A DNA stretch of 64,000 nt from Ancistrus triradiatus (taxonomy: Eukaryota > Chordata > Actinopteri > Siluriformes > Loricariidae), in assembly GCA_025084515.1 (NCBI GenBank), contig JAJAGP010000016.1:1563877-1627876 (forward strand). The letters run 5' to 3'. Both the position numbers and the translations under genes were made by a program. Position 1 is the stretch's first letter, and every line of letters starts with the position of its first letter. The notes below the pieces were generated by a model, which was given only the letters and a program-made list of their open reading frames with translations, made no database searches and was not told where the DNA came from. This document shows positions 26,401 through 31,262 of the stretch, one piece after another.

Positions 26401-26516
26401 TCGTCATCTGCTTCAATGTCGACTTCATCATCTTTCTGTTTGTGTGTCTGCCCATGCTCACACTCTTTCTGCTGCTCACACTGCTTCAGGACTCCTCCGA
26501 CAGTGTTGCATGCTGA
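628..26516 (+). CDS. slc44a1: slc44a1 gene model (choline transporter-like protein 1), 5' partial, 12 exons
   Basis: Joined exons 628-764, 8748-8841, 8935-9104, 9300-9389, 11416-11582, 11898-12084, 12626-12794, 17175-17331, 18061-18144, 21307-21444, 21846-22082 and 26190-26516 (or to 26288 if the donor there is used). Seen: every junction preserves the frame, and the product reads as the CTL family from the first extracellular loop to the C-terminus, with landmarks FFLDPCN, RKRVALTIALFHVAGK, QQMTVAGAVVTYYFTR, GTVAKGSFIITL and LVENALRV. Known: SLC44A1/CTL1 is a roughly 650-residue, ten-span membrane protein that carries choline (and ethanolamine) across the plasma and mitochondrial membranes for phosphatidylcholine synthesis. 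The N-terminal cytosolic part and first span must lie left of base 1. Fish can carry two co-orthologues (a/b); which one this is cannot be told. Other SLC44 members fit less well because the C-terminal EFVENSR motif is typical of CTL1. Confidence 0.95.
1539..1640 (-). repeat. SINE S2 fragment
   Basis: Reverse copy of the S2 repeat: 'ttgctcaaggacccaacagt' and 'tttgaatcc' (B-box complement), then 'ctggtccatagcctagtatc'. It sits inside the Tc1-like relic. Confidence 0.7.
2401..3058 (-). repeat. SINE S1 copy, split by an inserted element
   Basis: Reverse S1: T-rich tail at 2401-2424, body to about 2474, resumed at 2822-3058 with the complement of 'gtagcactgtcgcc'. The 9-bp sequence ttgctgttt occurs on both sides (2392-2400 and 3060-3068), consistent with a target-site duplication in the older Tc1-like element. 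Confidence 0.7.
2487..2809 (+). mobile_element. short retroelement fragment with 12-bp target duplication
   Basis: A 323-bp block inserted inside the S1 copy, bracketed by identical atacacaagatt at 2475-2486 and 2810-2821. Its right part ('gtatataagattgggg', 'gaagaagtcacttagatgag', 'tgtccagatgaacagattc') resembles 3' ends of fish retroelements often classed as Penelope-like. Assignment by recollection of the motif; insertion and duplication are seen directly. Confidence 0.6.
3266..4079. other. intron, nothing recognised
   Basis: AT-rich slc44a1 intron sequence. No exon, RNA gene or clear repeat boundary seen. Confidence 0.4.
4080..4368 (+). repeat. SINE S1 copy
   Basis: Starts ggggggcacagtggcttgg, contains 'gtagcactgtcgcctctcag', the B-box-like 'gggttcgatcc', and the tail 'ccttgtgtatcaatataatc' with 'aatggccatcaatactg'. 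tRNA-derived in appearance. Confidence 0.8.
4464..6015 (-). mobile_element. Tc1 type A element (A1), broken
   Basis: Left end 'cagtggggcaaaaaagtatt' after ta at 4462-4463; right end '...acttttttgctccactg'. Inverted subterminal repeats about 200 bp long match (both ends contain 'cctctctcat'/'agagaggtctgtaatttt'). Transposase on the - strand begins at 5654 (MAKTKELLKD) with a paired-like HTH (STIGKQVGVNKSTV) and DPEEDWENI near 5220, but frameshifts break it repeatedly. Confidence 0.9.
5451..5654 (-). pseudogene. Tc1 type A transposase N-terminus (pseudogene, copy A1)
   Basis: 67 residues MAKTKELLKDNWKKIVDLQQ, AGKSESTIGKQVGVNKSTVG, then the frame is lost. This is the HTH DNA-binding domain of a DD34E transposase; the catalytic part lies in other frames down to about 4690. 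Confidence 0.85.
6016..7159. other. intron, nothing clear
   Basis: Right flank of the A1 element carries 'agatgaactgattcagcttc', the inverse of a piece on its left flank (about 4412-4440). The rest to 7159 shows no exon or recognised repeat. Confidence 0.4.
7160..8034 (+). mobile_element. mosaic Tc1: type B left end joined to type A right end
   Basis: Starts 'cagtggtgcttgaaagcggg' after ta at 7158-7159 (type B end) and carries type B transposase N-terminal remnants (TKEYLRKRVVYDHQAG) to about 7550. It then switches to type A sequence (PVHVQARLKFGRDHMDDPEE-like remnants from about 7585, GGGNIMLWGCFSAK) and ends with the type A terminus 'tttttgccccactg' then ta. After it, 'tcattttcctcaataaa' resembles type B again. 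Frames are broken. Confidence 0.75.
8480..8580. repeat. short SINE-like fragment
   Basis: 'cgcttgatccaattcagcgt' and 'acacagggtgcaaggaggga' match phrases found in common fish interspersed repeats (a related phrase occurs near 48380). The rest of 8035-8747 has nothing recognisable. Confidence 0.4.
8748..8841 (+). CDS. slc44a1: slc44a1 exon: extracellular loop
   Basis: Acceptor ttttcag at 8741-8747; donor gtaagt at 8842. Two bases complete Gly, 30 codons follow (SELCSYELAAHKYPG...CPKLPVPQ), and two bases are left over. This is the variable part of the first loop; the Cys before PKLPVP is the conserved one. The preceding intron is about 8 kb and is full of transposons. Confidence 0.94.
8935..9104 (+). 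CDS. slc44a1: slc44a1 exon: end of loop into span 2
   Basis: Acceptor ctctgcag ends at 8934; donor gtaact at 9105. It codes 56 whole residues including RCTPVNISCY, SDNTMLHSLISGV and the start of a membrane span at GLCLLAL. NIS is a plausible N-glycosylation site facing outside, matching the conserved CTL1 loop. The intron before it is only 93 bp. Confidence 0.95.
9300..9389 (+). CDS. slc44a1: slc44a1 exon: spans 2-3, followed by a GC donor
   Basis: Acceptor ttattccag at 9291-9299. Two bases complete Val, then 29 codons (LSMILMVVIRYISAVLVWIL...LVLGSL) and one base. The next intron starts gcaagt at 9390, a non-canonical but well-known GC donor. The frame requires this position: the following exon at 11416 begins gt to complete Gly and continues GTGVLWW, the conserved CTL1 order. 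Confidence 0.94.
9770..9880 (-). repeat. SINE S2 fragment (3' part)
   Basis: Reverse S2 tail: 'atttacagcacttggcagat', 'gccctatccagagtgacttg', then diverged to 'ctaagagccttgag'. Confidence 0.6.
10267..10422 (-). repeat. SINE S2 copy, diverged
   Basis: Reverse copy: 'agttacatttatttcagtca', 'gagttaagggctttgctcga', 'tgggatacgaaccttggacc'. The B box complement is recognisable but changed. Confidence 0.65.
10423..11007. other. intron, nothing recognised
   Basis: AT-rich sequence inside the GC-AG intron of slc44a1; no feature supported. Confidence 0.4.
11008..11195 (+). repeat. SINE S2 copy
   Basis: A-box-like 'gtggcctagcggtcaagg', B-box-like 'gtttcaaatcccacctctgc', conserved 'ctctggataagggagtctgt' near the 3' end. 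tRNA-derived; diverged by roughly one base in six from the best copies in this window. Confidence 0.75.
11416..11582 (+). CDS. slc44a1: slc44a1 exon: loop between spans 3 and 4
   Basis: Acceptor gtgtag at 11410-11415; donor gtgagt at 11583. It codes 55 residues from GTGVLWWLYIDHR through a charged intracellular loop to VYATSATVFT, ending in phase 0. The charged middle (KQVKETNGETEAPKD) is the poorly conserved loop seen in other CTL1 proteins. Confidence 0.94.
11898..12084 (+). CDS. slc44a1: slc44a1 exon: core spans 4-5
   Basis: Acceptor ttcctag at 11891-11897; donor gtgagc at 12085. It codes 62 residues with the highly conserved core MRKRVALTIALFHVAGKVF followed by the span IHLPLLVLQPFCTFLALFIF and the end LLFLGTT. 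This is one of the most strongly conserved parts of SLC44 proteins. Confidence 0.96.
12626..12794 (+). CDS. slc44a1: slc44a1 exon: extracellular loop and span 6
   Basis: Acceptor cacag at 12621-12625; donor gtctga at 12795 (weak but in frame). It codes 55 residues: NPEKNEQTGLTEFRLNGVLQ, WYHAVGLIWISEFILACQQM and TVAGAVVTYYFT, then two bases of Arg. The QQMTVAGAVVTYYFTR block is a hallmark of the SLC44 family. Confidence 0.96.
12795..13020. other. intron; end is the left half of a split interspersed repeat
   Basis: 'cccaaggaggttgggtccct' and 'tttttgagtcttgg' at 12988-13020 look like the part of a fish LINE/SINE tail that continues at 14015 after the hAT-like insertion. Confidence 0.45.
13021..14014. 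mobile_element. hAT-like non-autonomous element
   Basis: Termini are inverted: 'gccctgtccac...acacgggtattttt' on the left and its complement 'tacccgtgtaggtgtggacatagc' on the right. cttgg occurs immediately outside both ends (13016-13020 and 14015-14019). Internal sequence has 'tgtccacacgaaaacggcgt' and 'cgttttcatgtggacgaagt', an inner inverted layer. No transposase frame. Confidence 0.7.
13418..13720. mobile_element. second hAT-like fragment nested inside
   Basis: 'gtgtcggtcgccaccgatcc', 'ctaagagtcggctctttgaa' and 'gacgggagccggttcctga' are the start of a different fish hAT-type non-autonomous family. The right end is not clear; an AT microsatellite (about 13665-13710) follows. Confidence 0.5.
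14015..14196 (+). repeat. LINE-type 3' tail repeat
   Basis: 'cccaaggtttcttcctcata', 'ttgctttgagacaatactcc' and 'aaaagcgctatataaataaa' are the common tail of teleost L2/CR1-like or related retroposons. Continuous with 12988-13020 before the hAT-like insertion. Confidence 0.65.
14385..14450 (+). repeat. compound (GT)n(GA)n microsatellite
   Basis: A gt run to about 14414 is followed directly by a ga run to 14450. Confidence 0.95.
14451..14936. other. intron, nothing recognised
   Basis: AT-rich sequence between the microsatellite and the next Tc1 element. Confidence 0.4.
14937..16507 (+). mobile_element. Tc1 type A element (A3), broken
   Basis: ta at 14935-14936, 'cagtggggcaaaaaagtatt' at the left and 'tacttttttgccccactg' before ta at the right. 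The transposase is on +, starting at 15309 (MAKTKRAVKG). Longest intact stretch is the catalytic part at 15832-16125. Opposite orientation to A1 and A4. Confidence 0.92.
15309..16125 (+). pseudogene. Tc1 type A transposase pseudogene (copy A3)
   Basis: The N-terminus at 15309 is frameshifted several times. From 15832 the frame is open: KHGGGNIMLWGCFSAEGTGQ, then QHDNDPKHTTRATKEWL (second catalytic Asp) and SPDLNPIENL (catalytic Glu) before a stop where Trp is expected. DD34E spacing is kept in this fragment. Confidence 0.85.
16508..17174. other. intron, nothing recognised
   Basis: No exon or clear repeat between the Tc1 end and the slc44a1 exon at 17175. Confidence 0.4.
17175..17331 (+). CDS. 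slc44a1: slc44a1 exon: intracellular loop and next span
   Basis: Acceptor tttttag ends at 17174; donor gttagt at 17332. One base completes Arg; 52 codons follow (DKNKIPLTPILSSVFRLIRY, HLGTVAKGSFIITLVKIPRL, ILIYIRNQLRGK). The preceding 4.4-kb intron contains a hAT-like element and a type A Tc1. Confidence 0.96.
17601..17870 (+). repeat. SINE S1 copy
   Basis: 'gggtggcacggtggctagca', 'tcctgggttcagtcccaggt', 'tgtgtgggtttacttcgggt', 'gtttcttcccacagtccaaa'. tRNA-like 5' region with a B box. Confidence 0.8.
18061..18144 (+). CDS. slc44a1: slc44a1 exon: cysteine-rich loop
   Basis: Acceptor tttctaacag ends at 18060; donor gtactg at 18145. Exactly 28 codons: ENACARCMLKACICCLWCLE then KCLNYLNQ. The Cys cluster on this intracellular loop is characteristic of SLC44 proteins. 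Confidence 0.96.
18410..18980 (-). mobile_element. pogo-like non-autonomous element, copy 1
   Basis: Inverted ends 'ccgtattttccgggctataa' and '...ttatggtccgaaaaatacgg', ta before the left end. On the - strand from 18701 it encodes a psq/CENP-B-type HTH (FEADFKLSAISHAVQHGHRA then AARELNINESMVRKWRKQED). No catalytic domain. Two more copies at 23093 and 58964. Confidence 0.85.
19045..19475 (+). mobile_element. relic of a TA-target DNA transposon (family of 51121)
   Basis: 'gccaatcatgtggcagcagt', 'ctgctgatctcctct', 'acagaagctctgtggacaga' and the decayed catalytic piece QNDNAPRHKAKVVS near 19320-19360. Large internal deletions compared with the copy at 51121-51915. Confidence 0.6.
19515..19625 (+). 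repeat. SINE S1 tail fragment
   Basis: 'aaccttgtgtatcgatgtaa', 'aatgaccattagtgctgaga', 'taacattaaataaatccaaa'. Only the 3' part. Confidence 0.65.
19825..20010 (+). repeat. SINE S2 copy, strongly diverged
   Basis: 'gaccagaggttccacagcac', 'ccatgagcaaagcctttaac', 'tggtaagtccctctggataa'. Order and spacing match S2. Confidence 0.6.
20079..20956. mobile_element. fold-back (long inverted repeat) DNA element, about 880 bp
   Basis: Outer ends 'cactcaccgatcactttatt' and its complement '...aataaagtgattggtgac'. The arms run from 20079 to about 20430 and from about 20638 to 20956, with clear mirror pairs such as 'ctctaatggtcaggaccacc' / 'ctgaccattagagaa' and 'gagtggatcagacaccgcag' / 'ctgcagtgtctgatccactc'. 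About 200 bp of unique centre. The termini match those of the autonomous family whose relic is at 51121. Confidence 0.85.
20205..20278 (+). repeat. SINE S1 tail inside the fold-back element
   Basis: 'tagccttgtgtgtgtgtcgc', 'gaacatggccaaagatgccg', then repeated caaa. It interrupts only the left arm, so it was added after the arms formed. Confidence 0.7.
21307..21444 (+). CDS. slc44a1: slc44a1 exon: NAYAATAINSTSF block
   Basis: Acceptor gttcag at 21301-21306; donor gtaaga at 21445. 46 codons: NAYAATAINSTSFCTSARDA, FIILVENALRVAAINTVGDF, VLFLGK. This block is nearly invariant among vertebrate CTL1 proteins. The 3.2-kb intron before it holds a pogo-like element, a fold-back element and SINEs. Confidence 0.96.
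21445..21845. other. short slc44a1 intron, nothing seen
   Basis: 401-bp intron without repeats that I recognise. Confidence 0.5.
21846..22082 (+). CDS. slc44a1: slc44a1 exon: last two spans
   Basis: Acceptor tttacag ends at 21845; donor gtgagt at 22083. 79 codons, from ILIVTCTAFAGVLALNYQRD through VLPLLIVCLFAFLVAHCFLS and VDVLFLCFAIDNKYNDG to FMDKALM. These are the final two membrane spans and the start of the cytosolic tail of CTL1. Phase 0 at both ends. Confidence 0.96.
22380..22480 (-). repeat. terminal fragment of the TIR family seen at 34395
   Basis: 'cttccattatccaatctgga', 'ggacattgggggtttgactg' then ta. Complement resembles the left end at 34395 ('cagtcaaaccctgttatctg'). Confidence 0.5.
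22943..23090 (-). repeat. SINE S2 copy
   Basis: 'tagcagatgctcttatccag', 'gggttaagagccttgctcaa', 'ggatttgaaccctggacttt'. It ends right where the pogo-like element begins. Confidence 0.75.
23093..23644 (+). mobile_element. pogo-like non-autonomous element, copy 2
   Basis: ta on both sides (23091-23092, 23645-23646). Ends 'ccgtatttttcggaccataa' and 'tatagcccggacaatacgg'. An HTH reading frame runs 23368-23523 (FEADFKHNAISHAVQHGHRA, AAREFNINESMVRKWRKQED) and ends at tga soon after KTKLSF. Confidence 0.88.
23935..24105 (+). repeat. end of a widespread fish DNA repeat
   Basis: 'ccaaatcagaaaaagttggg', 'acagtatgtaaaatgcatat', 'gtatgaacctgagatatttc', 'tgttttgtctggtcaacttc'. Recognised from memory as a common teleost DNA-transposon end; no transposase here. 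Confidence 0.5.
24566..25055. mobile_element. TIR MITE ('ctgtgcaaaagtcttaggcc' family), copy 1
   Basis: Left 'ctactgtgcaaaagtcttag', right complement 'ctaagactttttgcacagca', ta adjacent at both ends. Subterminal 'attagttgttttag' pairs with 'ctaaaacaacaaat'. Related copies at 49270 and 60308. Confidence 0.8.
25261..25457 (-). repeat. SINE S2 copy, near full length
   Basis: 'tacatttacagcatttagca', 'gacgcccttatccagagcca', 'ggatttgaaccctggacctt', 'aaatgctaagctaccacagt'. Includes tail, B-box complement and A-box complement. Confidence 0.82.
25948..26130 (+). repeat. third SINE-like repeat
   Basis: 'ggcaatcaggtggcgtagtg' (A-box-like) and 'gtgacctgggttagaatccc' (B-box-like). Different from S1 and S2. 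It sits 60 bp before the acceptor of the last slc44a1 exon. Confidence 0.5.
26190..26516 (+). CDS. slc44a1: slc44a1 last recognised exon, with unusual hydrophobic read-through
   Basis: Acceptor ctttccctcag ends at 26189. The exon starts with the conserved EFVENSR, then an Arg/Ser/Ala-rich cytosolic tail (RRSVAPAARGRASKRSRSRE) ending EAEMKAM at 26288. A consensus donor gtgagt follows at 26289, so one isoform may splice here. The frame stays open for 75 more codons and ends in tga at 26514-26516; this part contains two very hydrophobic runs (LLYYLLLCMLVDWVL and FIIFLFVCLPMLTLFLLLTL). CTL1 isoforms are known to differ at the extreme C-terminus, so either an alternative terminus or a retained intron is possible. 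The EFVENSR part is certain; the part after 26288 is not. Confidence 0.75.
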   Translation, partial: EFVENSRRSVAPAARGRASKRSRSREEAEMKAMVSERVSPVGSEWEVLEEFLLYYLLLCMLVDWVLSEHVLVICFNVDFIIFLFVCLPMLTLFLLLTLLQDSSDSVAC

Positions 26517-27290
26517 CTAACCTTTCACCCTCGCCATTACCGTCACTCTTATTCCTTCATTCCGGCTTCACTTTGCATGTTGCACTAACAGTCTATTTTT
26601 CTAAGCATGGACTTTTTTTTTCTTGGCGGCCTTGTTTTGTTCTCCTCTGACTGTCTTGAACCGTAGCAGCTGTGTAAATATTTTTCCTGTGGCCTTATCA
26701 TCACTGTGTTGCTTTTGGAGAGGAGGATGAGCTCGTCCATGCCAGGGATGGAACTGCCAGGCTGGAAAATAAGCCTCAGTGAACAGGAACAAGGCGGATG
26801 GGAAGTTGTACAGGCTTAGGTTTCGTACATGCTCCTGTCGTAGATGATGGCCCTGAGCCATGTCACAGCCCCTCGGGTGCTATCATTAACTGCACTACCT
26901 CTTGGTTCTGCACCATGTGCTATTGAATTAAAGTGCTGTTAGGGATGTTTTTTTATTTTCTTTGGCACCATATTTTCCCGATTCAAAGTCTCAGATTTGC
27001 TGAGGTCCTAGTTGTGCATGTGAGGATGACTGACATTTCTACAAATAACATTCAGAGAGATGATTACTGGCACATTTAATCTGTTCTCATGATTTAATAA
27101 TAATACATCAGTCATAATTTGATGTCTATGTTTTGTATGGATCAATCATCAACCACGCTATTGTGGCTGCAGGTGTTTCTTCTAACTACCATTGATTCCA
27201 CTTGTGTAATTAATTCCCGTCCATCAAATGATTGATGGGTTGTACCATATGTACATCTTGAAATAAAAAATCAATGGCTGATGTCATAAA
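26517..27290 (+). other. slc44a1: probable slc44a1 3' UTR with poly(A) signals
   Basis: Non-repeat sequence directly after the stop at 26514-26516. A possible weak signal attaaa lies near 26925 and a canonical aataaa near 27262. No other ORF or repeat is seen here, which fits a short 3' UTR ending just before the Tc1 element at 27353. Inference only. Confidence 0.5.
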
Positions 27291-27432
27291 CCTCAGACTA
27301 CTGCACTAAATATTATGCAAAATGTTCCAACGCAATTGAAGTAGTCCATATACAGTGGGGCAAAAAAGTATTTAGTCAGCCACTGATTGTGCAAGTTCTC
27401 CGACTTAGAAAGACGAGAGAGGTCTGTAATTT

Positions 27433-27632
27433 GGGACTGTGGTAGCCTAGTGGTTAAGGTGCAGGACTACGAACCAGAGGGTCCAGGGTTCAAATCCCAC
27501 CTCTGCCAAGCTGCCACTGTTGGGTCCTTGAGCAAGGCCCTTAACCCACAATTGCTTGGATTGTAAGACTGTACCAATTGTAAGTCGCTCTGGATAAGGG
27601 CGTCTGCTAAATGCTGTAAATGTAAATGTAAA
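27433..27632 (+). repeat. SINE S2, complete, nested in Tc1 A4
   Basis: Starts gggactgtggtagcctag, B box 'gggttcaaatcccacctctg', ends in repeated aaatgta. tgtaattt at 27425-27432 and 27633-27640 is the likely 8-bp target duplication, cut from the Tc1 sequence itself. Confidence 0.9.
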
Positions 27633-27911
27633 TGTAATTTTCATCATAGGTACACTTCAACTATGAGAGACAAAATTAGAAAAAAAAATCCAGGAAATTA
27701 CATTGTAGGATTTTTTAAGAATTTAATTGTAAATTATGGTGGAAAATAAGTATTTGGTCAATAACAAAAGTTCAACTCAGGTACTTTGTAACATAACCTT
27801 TGTTGGCAATGACAAAGCGGTCGGTCAAACATTTCCTGTAAGTCTCACCAAGGTTTTGCAACACACTGTAGCAGGTATTTTTGGCCCAGTCCTCCAGCAT
27901 GCAGATCTCCT

Positions 27912-28806
27912 CTAGAGCATGTGGGGTGTTTTTGGGGCAACTCGGACTTTCAACTCCCTCCACAAATTTTCTAGGGGGTTGAGGTCTGGAGACGGGCTAG
28001 GCCACTCCAGGACCTTGAAATTGCTTTTTATGGACCACTCCTTCGTTGTCCGAGCGGTGTGTTTTGGGGGATCATTGTCATGCTGGAAGACCCAGCCACG
28101 TTCCATCTTCATGCTCTCACTGATGGAAGGAGGTTTTGGCCTTAAAATCTCACGATACATGGCCCTGTTCATTCTTCTTCCCTTAACACGGATCAGTCGT
28201 CCCTGTCCCTTTGCATGAAAAACAGCCCCAAAGCATGATGTTTTCTACCCTCCACCCATGCTTCACAGTAGGTATGGTGTCTTGGATGCAACTCAGCATT
28301 CTCCTCCACCCTCCAGTTGAGTTTTTACCAAAAAGTTCTATTTTGGTTTCATCTGACCACATGATATTCTCCCAATCCTCTTCTGGATCATCCATATGCT
28401 CTCTGGCAAACTTCAGACGGGCCTGGACATGTACTGGCTTAAGCAGGGGGGCACGCCTGGCACTGCAGGATCTGAGTCCCTCTCGGCGTAGTGTGTTACT
28501 GATGGTAGCCTTTATTACTTTGATCCCAGCTTTCTGCAGGTCATTCATCAGGTCCCTCCGTGTAGTTCTGGGATTTTTGCTCATCGTCCTGATCAATTTG
28601 ACCTCACGGGATGAGATCTTGCGTGGGGCCCCAGATCGAGGGAGAATATCAATGGTCTTGTATGGCTTCCATTTTCTTACATTTCCTCCCACAGTTGATT
28701 TATTCACACCAACCTGCCTGCCTATTGTAGATTCACTCTTCCCAGCCTGGTGCAGGTCTGCAATATTCTTCCTGGTGTCCTTCAACAGCTCTTTGGTCTT
28801 GGCCAT
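27912..28806 (-). pseudogene. Tc1 type A transposase pseudogene (copy A4)
   Basis: Open from 28806 for 207 residues: HTH (STIGRQVGVNKSTVGGNVRK), second HTH/GRPR-like region (PRSGAPRKISSREVKLIRTM), SNTLRREGLRS and the first catalytic Asp in IMWSDETKIELFG. A one-base insertion after KGTG shifts the frame; the rest continues at 28172-27912 with QHDNDPPKHTARTTKEWS (an extra Pro beside the second Asp) and SPDLNPLENLW. A further shift follows. Unlikely to be active. Confidence 0.88.
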
Positions 28807-29174
28807 GGTTGAGTTTGGAGTCTGACTGTTTGAGGCTGTGGACAGGTGTCTTTTATACAGATAACGAGGTCAAACAGGTGCCATTAATACAGGTAACGAG
28901 TGGAGGACAGAAGAGCTTCTTAAAGAGGAAGTTACAGATCTGTGAGAGCCAGAAATCGTGCTTGTTTGTGGGTGACCAAATACTTATTTTCCACTATGAT
29001 TTACAATTAAATTCTTTACAAACCCTACAATGTGATTTCCTGGATTTTTTTTCTTCATATTGTCTCTCATAGTTGAAGTGTACCTATGATGAAAATTACA
29101 TACTTCTTTCATCTTTCTAAGTAGGAGAACTTGCAGAATCAGTGGCTGACCAAATACTTTTTTGCCCCACTGTA

Positions 29175-30220
29175 TATGAACACCGCAGTACAGGTAAAGT
29201 GGTGATGGTGATGCTAGTAATAACAATATCTGCTAGATGCAGTGTTTCATCACACCATTAGTCGGACTAGAATAGATCAGTACTTGAGCAGTTCAAGGGA
29301 AATATCAGTGATTTTTTTGAGAAATGATTAGCTAATGTGAGGCTAATTCTACCGCAATCGAATTTGTTACACTGCTAACCTGCCTCAACTTTTAAACAAG
29401 GTGAATAAACCCTAGTGTTTTCTGAATCTGGGAAAGTCCCAAGCAATATTTTAGTAACACTTTACCACAGTGGTGTAGGTTTCATCTCAACTTTTGTGGG
29501 AGGCGCTTTGGGCTAGATGATGTGATGCTTATATGCGTCGCCAACACGTCGTAATCACGTGCTGCCTAGTTTCAGAAGGTATTAGTCCTTTACGTGTCGT
29601 TGCTTCTCTTTTACTCTCTGCACAGGATAAACCAAACAAACTATGTGCATATATCAAAAGAACAGCAGTATGTATGTATTTATTAATGACATTTACATTA
29701 ACAAAATCACAAAATGCGCTACCCATTCACTTCTGTGTGACGTGCACTATGTATATATGCTGCTCCATCTCCCGGGGCAGAGGAGACAGTTGTCTTTTTT
29801 TCCATTTCTTTTCTGTGGGAAATAGCTATGGTTTGTACAAAAAGTTGCTAGATTTGCTGCTACTCGATTTCTGGAAAATAACTCGCTAGAGGGGTTTGAA
29901 AAATAGCTAAATCTCGTGACAGAATCAAGCATGGGCGAGTATCCATTAATTAAATTGAATGTTGTCATCTCATACTTCTTATTAATGGCGGTTCTTCTTG
30001 TTCTTCTTCCACACATTTCTGCAATTAATACAGCTCAAACCACTAAACGTACAGACATGGTTCGAACACCCTTATGTAGATAATCCCGCTGTGTCTTTTG
30101 GAGTCAAATTTGGATTCAGATTTCAACTGACAAAATTCTAATTGTAACTTAAATCGATGTTGTCACCGCAGAGCACAGACCCGTTAGTACATCTTCTGCT
30201 ACATAAACATATTTAACATG
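29175..30220. other. intergenic sequence, nothing recognised
   Basis: No gene-like signal. The 40 bp around 29988-30025 (ggcggttcttcttgttcttc, ccacacatttctg) recur on the far side of the satellite at 31336-31372. Confidence 0.4.
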
Positions 30221-30536
30221 TATTGGGACACGCCCCCGCACACGGCCAAAAGTATTAGGACACGCCCCTCATAGAGCCAAAAGTATTAGGACACGCACCC
30301 TAATAGGGCCAAAAGTATTGGGACATGCCCCCCCACACACAGACAAAAGTATTAGGACACCCCCGTACTCGGCCGAAAGTAATATGCCACGCCCCCACAC
30401 ATGGCTAAAAGTTACTGTGATACGCCCCGCACTCATCGAAAGTTATTAAGACACACCTCCGCACATGGCCAAAAGTATTGGGACATGCCCCCGCACGCGG
30501 CCAGTAGTATTTGGATGCGCCCCTGCACGCGCCCTT
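30221..30536 (+). repeat. tandem repeat, about 30-bp unit ('gccaaaagtattgggacacg')
   Basis: About nine imperfect units with consensus phrases 'ggccaaaagtattggg' and 'acacgcccccgcacac'. GC-rich, CpG-rich. It runs directly into a second, different tandem repeat. Confidence 0.9.
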
Positions 30537-31093
30537 CTGGGATACCTTAGCAACCACCTAGCAACACCATAGCAACCACCTAGCAACACCATTGCAACCA
30601 CCAGGGATACCTTAGCAACCACTTAGCAACACCATAGCAACCACCAGGATACCTTAGCCATCACCTAGAAACCACTTAGCAACACTATAGCAACCACCTA
30701 GCGATGCAATAGCAAACACCTGGGATACCATAGCAACCATCTGGGACACCATATCAACCGCATATCAACAACATAGTAGCACCATAATAACCACCTGGGA
30801 CACCATAGCAACCGCTTAGCAACACCTTAGCAACCACCTATCAACACCATAGCAATCACCTGGGATACTTTAGCTACACCATAGCAACCACCTGGGACAC
30901 CATAGCAACTGTGTAGCAACCACCTAAGAACACCTTAGCAACCACTTGGAATACGTTAGCTCTCACCTGGGATATCTTAGCATCCACCTAGCAACACCAT
31001 AACAACCATCAGGGATACCTTAGCAACCTCATAGCAACACTTTAGCAACCACCTGGGACACCATAGCAACCACCTAGCAACACCATAGCAACC
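30537..31093 (+). repeat. tandem repeat of 'catagcaaccacctagcaac' type
   Basis: Imperfect short units agcaaccacctagcaacacc with variants (tgggatacc, tgggacacc) repeated across some 550 bp. Confidence 0.92.
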
Positions 31094-31262
31094 AAAAGTA
31101 TTGGGACACGCCACTTCACACAGCCAAAAGTAGTGGGACATGCCCCCGCATGCAGCCAGAAGTATTTGGGCACACACGTACGCAGCCAAAAGTATTGGGA
31201 CTTGCCACCCGCATGTGGCCAAAAATATTCAGACACCCCGGCCAAAAGCATTGGCACATGAG
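31094..31262 (+). repeat. second block of the 30-bp tandem repeat
   Basis: About six units of 'ccaaaagtattgggacac' with 'gcccccgcatgc' spacers. The junction 'agcaaccaaaagtattggg' fuses the two repeat types with no spacer. Confidence 0.9.

Larger units (their letters stand above)
27353..29172 (-). mobile_element. Tc1 type A element (A4), the best-preserved A copy, with a SINE inside
   Basis: ta at both ends (27351-27352, 29173-29174), 'cagtggggcaaaaaagtatt' left and 'tacttttttgccccactg' right. Long subterminal inverted repeats. The transposase on - starts at 28806. The SINE at 27433-27632 lengthens the left inverted repeat. Confidence 0.93.

Noticed and set aside
27433..27520. True tRNA gene
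   Set aside because: A and B box matches belong to the SINE S2 head; no tRNA cloverleaf with anticodon stem can be drawn and the same text is repeated many times.
28211..28825. 204-codon open frame on +
   Set aside because: Mirror image of the Tc1 type A transposase on -; it has no independent signal.
30221..31262. CRISPR-like array
   Set aside because: Units are imperfect, contiguous and without unique spacers, and the host is a vertebrate.
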